NCBI RefSeq assembly: GCF_004210375.1 | Contig: NC_134825.1 | Span: 72,965,558-73,029,557, forward strand | Source of the DNA: Tachypleus tridentatus | Taxonomy: Eukaryota > Arthropoda > Merostomata > Xiphosura > Limulidae | DNA: 64,000 bases | Reading direction: 5' to 3' | Part shown: piece by piece, positions 57,471 to 64,000 of the stretch | Numbering within the stretch: the first letter of the stretch is position 1 | Layout: each line of letters starts with the position of its first letter | The notes under the pieces: generated by a model | What the model saw: the letters and a program-made list of their open reading frames with translations, nothing else | Database searches by the model: none | Told to the model about the DNA's origin: nothing | Position numbers and translations under genes: made by a program

Positions 57471-57739
57471 ACACACAAAGATAAAAACAGAACGTTAAGA
57501 AAAGGAAACTAACGAACAATATATTAACTGTAGAATAGATCATAATTAGTTGATTTTTAGCTTTAATAAATTCATTTTGATTGACCATTGTAAAGCAGCA
57601 TTAACTATAAGTCCGAACTAAGTCTCTATTATTCTCGTCTAAAGAAGTTAATCCTTAGCAGAGACATCTTTTTTGACATCTCTTTTTAACAATAAAATTA
57701 CAATTTAACCTTTTCTACTTTTCTCAACCACGACACACA

Positions 57740-57845
57740 TAGACCACCTGCTATACTGAAGCCTGAAGAAACAGCTGCCTTAAAAAAGGCCTGCCTTAGC
57801 AATAAGCTCGTTGTCTCCCGCCAGGACAGAATAAATTGGATTGAG
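57740..57845 (+). other. Possible remnant of another ribozyme-type retroelement tail
   Basis: GCCTGAAGAAACAGCTGCC, a GCCTT-A(6)-GGC hairpin and GCTCGTTGTCTCCCGC follow in the order of Penelope-type tails, but the GAAA core block is absent. Weak. Confidence 0.25.
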
Positions 57846-58505
57846 ATTATTAACGACCACAGGAGATTTAAATTTGTGATCATCAAATATCATTTATCCC
57901 TCACTATTCCACAAAAGAAAAAAAAAAACAATAAAAACAAAATAATCTTTTCTGAATTATTAAATGATTCCTAATAACTTTCAGGCTCACACTCTGGACT
58001 TATATATGCTCCCATTTTTTCATAAACATGACACGAGCTATACTCTCCGCCCAGACACACACACCTACAATCTGCCCAAATTCCTGTTCCCCACTTTGTT
58101 GCCTCTCGCTACCAACGGATTCACCATTTCTATCTGATTCCATTTCTCCCTATAAATTAGTTATCTTCGACCCATCCTTAGATCTAAACATTATGGCTGG
58201 TTTTAAAATTAATTCATATTTACAAATATTCCTTCAGAAGAAATCGACAGAATTTATCTTTTTGAACTTTTCTACAGTAACGCCTGTTTCGTGTTTTATC
58301 CAAGACACAATTCACGTCTATGTCAAAGCTCGCTACATATTTTGTAATTAACAGTTCTCTATTTTATAAAACAGGTGATGTAGTCATGGATTCCCGTATG
58401 GAGCTCAAAACAATATTGCATAGAAGACATGTTGAGAACATTTGTATTATATTCTACTAACACAAACATATTTCCCGTTTTCTTGAGTAACTCATTTCAC
58501 CACAC

Positions 58506-58795
58506 GTGGACCCGGCATAGCCAGGTGGCTAAGGCGATCGACTCGTAATCTGAGGGTCGTGGATTCGAATCCTTGTCCCACCAAACATGCTCGCTCTTTC
58601 AGCCGTGGGGGTATTATAATGTGCAGTCAATCGGACTATTCGTTAGTAAAAGAATAGCCCAAGAGTTGGCGGTAGGTGGTGATGACTAGCTACCTTTCCT
58701 CTAGTCTTACACTGCTAAATTAGGGATGACAAGTGCAGACAGCCCTTGTGTAGCTTTGGGCGAAATTCAAAAACAAACAAACACAACACACATGT
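58506..58795 (+). repeat. SINE-A copy
   Basis: Head GACCCGGCATAGCCAGGTGG, B box GGATTCGAATCC, full centre, tail AAAAACAAACAAAC. Full length with scattered substitutions. Confidence 0.92.
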
Positions 58796-58922
58796 AACAA
58801 AGTTACGCATAAAGCTGAAATTAACAACATCTTGTCCTTTTCAGATATTTTATCAGAAAAAAATATTTGCAGGAATTTTTAATAATTTTTGTTGTTTTAG
58901 ATTGTTTTATTCATTTACTTAA

Positions 58923-58998
58923 ATGTCCTCGTGTGGTTCAGCAGCAAGTCGGAGGGTTTACAATCCTATTGTGTAGCTTTATGCTTAACGACAAACAT
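58923..58998 (+). repeat. SINE-B copy, internally deleted
   Basis: TCCTCGTGTGGTTCAGCAGC head joined to TTGTGTAGCTTTATGCTTAA tail; the B box and middle are gone. Confidence 0.65.
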
Positions 58999-59417
58999 TT
59001 ACTTAACAAAGCGCAGAAAATGTGTGATTGACTTATCTGGTACTTACCTTGGAAATTTTCTTCCTACATAACCTAAAATGTTACAGATTCTTACTTGTGA
59101 AATAAAATCACTCCGCTTTTTTTAAAACGCTTGTTAATAAACCCAAAAATTACTACTATACCTAACTGTCTTATGTACTGCTGTATATGTTCATAAAGGA
59201 CCCCTGATAAAGAGATTGAACAAACAAAATTACCCCAAATTAGCTTTAAGTTCGTTTTTAAATCATCTTTTCACAAAATGGATTACCTTCCGAATTGTTC
59301 ATGGGTCATATATCTGTAAAAACTTATATATTGTAAGAAACAAAACACCACATTAATTTAAGAGTTTATAAGCATATTAGTTTGGCAGTTAAAACGAGTA
59401 AAAAAAACATTCAACAG

Positions 59418-59500
59418 TCCTGGTGGTTTGGGCGGGGCATAAACCTATTGCTAAATATACTCTTCTTTTCAGCCGTGGGGTATTATAGTGTGGCTGATCT
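59418..59500 (+). repeat. SINE-A fragment, old
   Basis: CCTGGTGGTTTGGGCGG and CTTTTCAGCCGTGGGGTATT blocks with the region between collapsed. Confidence 0.45.
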
Positions 59501-59751
59501 TAATGTTAATTGGCTCACAAAGGAATTTATCGATGTTTGACTGCCTCGACTGCATTTTTCTGCCTCTTTGTTGGTGAAGCTTGATTTCGCAAACTTTATT
59601 TATTTCAGTTGGCTATGAAATGAGAGGTTAGGCTATACTTTCCCCGTCATTTTTGTGTGTGTATAAATATATAAATATACAACTTTTCAAGCAATAGTAT
59701 TTGGCAGCACTATGTTTATTGATTTTTTTATATTACTGTTTGTTTAGTGTT

Positions 59752-59870
59752 TTCTTGTAGAAAAGTCTCTTTAGGCTATTTGTTGTGTCCATCGAAAGTA
59801 CTCGAGCCCCTGATTCCAACGTTATAAATCCGAAGGTGTGCCGCTGTCCCACGAGGGACGGTTATGTTAT
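59752..59870 (-). repeat. SINE-B copy, diverged
   Basis: On the - strand: CCTCGTGGGACAGCGGCACACC head, GGGCTCGAGTACTTTCG decayed B box, CAACAAATAGCCTAAAG tail. Confidence 0.65.
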
Positions 59871-60620
59871 TGAAAGTGGTAATTTTCAATTCAGTTGTAT
59901 TTGTTTAATGTTTGAAGCTGTATTTTCCACACACCTAAATAATTCCTATTGGTTTTCCGAATAAAACAAACTTACACAGTTTCATTTACTGAACAAAAAT
60001 GAAATTCGTACACCATTTGCCGAGAGAGGTCCTATCGTCTCCTCCAAATTTGTTCTTGTTTTCTACGTTTTACACAAATGTAAGATGATGTACGAATCCT
60101 CAAAAACCTGGACAATGTCGGATGATGTGTATTTCGCAAGAATATCATAACATACGTTAATGTTTTTGCAATGTTTTTTTTAGGTCTGATTTTGTTGGAC
60201 CTGTTATGGTCAAGTACACCTTCGACCTATTTCTCTCCCCCACCCTCACATATAGATTTATTTTTTTTTTGCTCTTTTAATTTTATTACTCTATCAGATG
60301 TTTAAGATTTCATGTTTAGTTTCTTTTCCTTCTAAGATAAGTTTGTACTTTTGTTGCCTAAAACTCTGCTTCTCTCTGTTGTAGTTTCCTGGAGTTTATA
60401 CCGCAAGATGTCTCTACAGGCTTCATGCTAATGATATTGTGTCCAGACTGATGAAGTTTTGTTTAATCCACATACAGTTTTTCTGGTGAAACTTCTCACA
60501 CTTAGACTGTGCTATATCTATTTTCTTAGCCTCTGTAAATAGAATTTTGCGTTGTCCTTGTCAGGCTTTGTCCATGTAGTGAACGATATCATCAGGTTTT
60601 ACATAATTGCACACAAATCT
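59871..60620. other. No supported feature
   Basis: Possibly the 3' continuation of the LINE that ends near 60960, but I find no motif. Confidence 0.35.
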
Positions 60621-60621
60621 C

Positions 60622-60895
60622 TGATTCAGGTGGTTACGGCACTCGACTCGTAATCTGAGGGTTGCGGATTCGAATCCCTGTCGCACCAAACATGCTCGCC
60701 CTTTTAGCTGTAGGGGCTTTATAATGTTACGGTCAATCACACTATTCGTTGGTAAAAGAGTAGCCCAAGAATTGGCGGTGGGTGGTGATGACTAGCTGCC
60801 CTTCCTCTAGTCTTACCCTGCAAGATTAGGGACGGCTAGCGCAGATAGCCCTCGTGTAGCTTTTCGCGAATTTAAAAACAAACCAAACCAATCTG
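60622..60895 (+). repeat. SINE-A copy, 5'-truncated
   Basis: Starts inside the head (CAGGTGGTTACGGCACTCG); B box GGATTCGAATCCC and tail present. Flanks CTGATTCAGG and CTGATCCAGG suggest a target duplication overlapping the truncated head. Confidence 0.9.
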
Positions 60896-60959
60896 ATCCA
60901 GGTTTACGCAAAGTCCTGCGTTCACATTAAATCCATTGTAGTAATAATGTAATATACAC

Positions 60960-63935
60960 AGACAAAGTTATTTTACTACACATTTTTATTTCTAAATAAA
61001 TTTATATATGACTCGGGAAAATTCTGTGCTGCCAGTAAGTAGTCTTTTTAATGATATAATCTATTTTATTTTGTGGTGAGAGGTACTTTCGATTTTGTCT
61101 ATCATGTAAAATATAATTCACTAAACTGTTCAATTGGTCCTTTTGGTTTTTATTTTTTATAGTACTCAAGCGAGATTTTCAGAATGTTTCTCAGTTAACC
61201 GAGGAGTGCTTAGATATGTGTGTAAAAAGGTTAACTTTGTTTTAAGGGACACTTTATAGGATTTTGCAAGAATAAAGATTTGTGTTTTCTGTAAATGTTC
61301 TTTCTCTGTGTTTAAAACGTTTAACCATACCGTGCAAGCGTGTTCTACGACTGATCTAATGCGTGTTTCATATATTTTGAGGTTGGTGTCTGGTGAACTT
61401 CCTTGATTATTACCTACCAGACTCGTAATATAGCTCGCTCTAAGTTATATCTAATTTTTGACATTCTTAATATGTTTAATCCATGTTAGTTTTTGAATCG
61501 CAAATTAAGCTTACGATTTCTGCAAATGTCGCGACTTCGATGATATATATAGGTATATAGTTGAGATTTCGTTCTACCTTATTTACTTCAGCAAATAATA
61601 GTACTTGTATTTTATGGGTGTTTATTTTTATTTTCCGTTTGCTACACAGCTGTTCTATTTTGTTGGCATTAGTTGTATACTGTATGACGTTATTATAGGA
61701 TTTGAAGCATTCTTTCAAATAATCACACCGTCTGCAAACTGTGAACATAGTTGAAATTTGAGTCTTATATGTATTTACATGGTGAACCAGTTCGAGACAA
61801 GCACCATTTCCTTCTGAGACTCATGGAGAAGATATCTGAGAAGATGTCTTCCACGTTTATTCTGATGCTTCTGTCTTTCAAGAAGTTTGATAACCAACGA
61901 ATAATTTCAGTTGAAAGTTCCTTTGTGGACAATTTATATCTTAGACTGTGTTCAACCAAATTGTATTTAATGCTTTCTCTGAGTCAAGAAAACATTCGAC
62001 TGTGTAGTGGTTTATATTAAAGCTGTTTATTATTTTCTGTTAATGTAAGTAGGTGATCAGTAGTTGATTGATTGATTGATTATTTGTAAGTAGGCACTAA
62101 GCTACACAAAGGATTATCTGTACTCTGCCCACCACGTGTATCGAAACCCGGTTTTTTAGCAGTGTGAGTCCGAGACATACTGCTGTTTTGAAGTTAATTC
62201 TAGATATGTGAGTGATCTTGTTTAGTATTTCTATATCAGTTGTCCTACACGACTGATTTGACTAATAAGTCTATAGTTTTCCAGGTTATTTGCTGGTTTA
62301 TCCCCTTTCGGGAACATAAGAGAATCTGATTGTTTCTAAGCGGTCAGTATATATCTAGATTTGATGGATAGTTTAAATACTGATGCCACTTGCCTTTGCA
62401 ATCTCGGAGGCCCCGTTTTTAAAATTAGTATGTTTTGTATTTTATACTATCCTGGGACTTTATTTTTGAGTGTTTTATATTCCTTATGATTTCTGTAGTT
62501 GTGATTGGTTTATAATGTGATAGTATTCGCCTACGTCGTAAACTTTATTGTGAGATGAGTTTGAGTTAAAGTCGGATGTGTATAGATGTTTATTAGTTTT
62601 AATATAATTATTTACTATATTAAAAAGTACATATTCGTGTTTGGTTCGTCTGGTGTTTTAAATATTTTTAGGTGTTCTTTAAAACACTTGTTGTCTATTT
62701 ATTTGTGTATGCAATTTTCTTATTGTGTTAGATAGGACTATGTGTTTGTTATGTTATTATTAGTTCCCTCGTGTTTATTAAGTTTAACTGAGAGCCGTAG
62801 TTGTTCCGGTGTTATAATATTAATTGTTTTATTTTTTTTTAATTTCTGATTTGATTTCTTAGTGTAATGATCTTAGGTTTTGTTTCGTTATTTCGTGTTA
62901 TCATGCATTTTCGTCGTATTTTTCTGCATTCTTGTGTTTTGTCTATTAGTAACCTGTGTAGTTTTTTACTTGTTGTTCGATTCCCCTCGATGGACTCAGC
63001 GGATAGTCCGCTACGTCTTTTCTATAAGAAAACACACACACACACTCCTTGTTGTGTAATTGTTGTGTTGTTGTTGTTTTTGGAATGTATTTTTGTTGTC
63101 TTCATGAGGCTCTCCGAAATTGTTGAGTATTAGCTGTTTATTTCTTGTTTACTTTTTGGAGAGGTTCGATCTAAAGAAGTATGTTTAATTATTCTTAATA
63201 ATTTAGCCAGTTAATTTTTTATAGTTGAATTTCTATGAGAACTTTGTTGTGTATGTATTTGGTGCAAGATTAAGGAAACTACCAATCGGTAAATGGCCAC
63301 TATCTGCTTTTTCATTCACATTGAATGACATAAAAGATAGAACACAAACACAGAGACCTGGTATGTCACTGGCATAATGAAAATTACTAGTACACGTTGG
63401 TGTTGTATCATTTAATAAAAATGTATCTATATTTTATATTTAATTCAGAAGACGTATTTCATTTGTGTCTGTTAGTTCTGCAGCCAAATCTCCTATAATT
63501 ATATATTTGGTGTTGTGTGCTTTGGTATTACTTAGTAACTGTATATCAAGTGATGTGCTTAGAGAGCTGTAAATTTCTCCCTTTGTTGTTGTTTAGTTAT
63601 TACGTTGTCGAATGGCACATAAAATAGTTCAGTTTATAGAGTTAATATATATTGTATTTACAGAGAGTTCTTCTGTAAGTAACAGCATTGTGTCTACATT
63701 TCTAAATTATGTGATAACTTGCCATGTCGAATTTTTGCTGTTTGTAAATCATAATTACGATAATGAAGATTATATCAGTTAAAGTACGATTTATGATGTC
63801 ATCAATTTTGTGCCTCTTGGAAACAAAGCCGCCCTGTTTGTTAATATAAAGAATTATGAATATGTTCATTCTGTTAATATGTGTTTCGTGATCATGGTTA
63901 TAAAGTGCGGTATTAATTGTTTTAAATTTCACACA
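60960..63935 (-). pseudogene. Degenerate Jockey-like LINE (endonuclease plus reverse transcriptase)
   Basis: Read on the - strand. Endonuclease traces at 63600-63270: YIIIGDLAAELTDT, LLNDTTPTCTSNFHYAS, ADSGHLPIGS. RT at 62480-60960: RLQRQVASVFKLSIKSRY, KGDKPANNLENYRLIS, YKLSTKELSTEIIRWLSNFL, a GVPQG-like remnant, QFADGVII (catalytic FADD changed to FADG), EQLCSKRKIKINTHKIQVL, and RIRSVVEHACTVWLNVL. Motif order and flavour fit the Jockey clade. Many stops and frameshifts; a SINE-B interrupts it at about 62075-62192. It may continue beyond the right edge. Confidence 0.82.
62075..62192 (-). repeat. SINE-B nested in the Jockey-like LINE
   Basis: On the - strand: GCAGTATGTCTCGGACTCAC head (5' cut), CCGGGTTTCGATACACG B box, CAGAGTACAGATAATCC tail. 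It lies between RT blocks of the LINE, so it is younger than that copy. Confidence 0.85.
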
Positions 63936-64000
63936 AGTTTTTAGTAGTTATACATAGTTTTAGCTGACGTGATCATTTGACATACAAGAATTGAGGTGAA

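Noticed and set aside
58028..58351. 107-codon frame on the + strand
   Set aside because: No motif and low-complexity serine/threonine/cysteine composition; consistent with chance.
1..64000. CRISPR arrays, rRNA genes, bacterial operons
   Set aside because: The only regular repeats are microsatellites and eukaryotic tandem repeats or SINEs; nothing prokaryotic was seen.

Overview
This is eukaryotic, AT-rich, intron- and repeat-laden genomic DNA. The dominant repeats are two tRNA-headed SINE families (called SINE-A and SINE-B here). Together with Jockey-like, Penelope-like, Tc1-like and piggyBac-like elements they suggest an invertebrate, most likely a chelicerate. From memory, the SINE-A sequence resembles repeats of horseshoe crabs (Limulus/Tachypleus/Carcinoscorpius); that is an inference, not a database result. 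No bacterial operons, CRISPR arrays or rRNA genes are visible.

Two host genes can be read across their introns. (1) On the + strand, five spliced exons between 3401 and 8443 encode the C-terminal part of a multi-pass major facilitator transporter of the SLC18B1 type; its 5' exons lie left of the window. A poly(A) signal follows at 8695. Its last exon carries an apparent 2-bp TA expansion that truncates a tail still open in another frame. (2) On the - strand, nine exons between 34189 and 14551 join in perfect phase into a complete 443-residue mitochondrial transcription factor B2 / dimethyladenosine transferase-like protein (TFB2M). The two genes converge. The TFB2M introns hold a SINE with a perfect 16-bp target duplication, a 381-bp palindrome directly abutting a TTAA-flanked piggyBac-type MITE, an old dispersed DNA-transposon-like repeat, a LINE reverse-transcriptase fragment and a purine-rich block.

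The right half (34.2-64 kb) has no host gene I can support and is transposon territory. It contains: a ~0.5 kb duplicated segment, one copy of which took a 1160-bp Tc1-like transposon, so that the other is its empty site; a LINE reverse-transcriptase fragment trapped between two SINEs; two Penelope-like elements (PLEs), one + at 43.6-46.5 kb and one - at 47.2-48.6 kb; and a degenerate Jockey-like LINE on the - strand at 61-64 kb. Each PLE has an inverted copy of its tail at its 5' end, and each tail encodes a hammerhead ribozyme core with the minimal stem III known from Penelope-like elements.

The signals most worth following are the hammerhead motifs (one apparently intact in each PLE tail, one lacking stem II, one with a scrambled core), and the 3' tail shared by SINE-A and SINE-B. 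That tail folds into a stem whose two arms covary between copies, suggesting a common recognition hairpin for the LINE machinery that mobilises both families.
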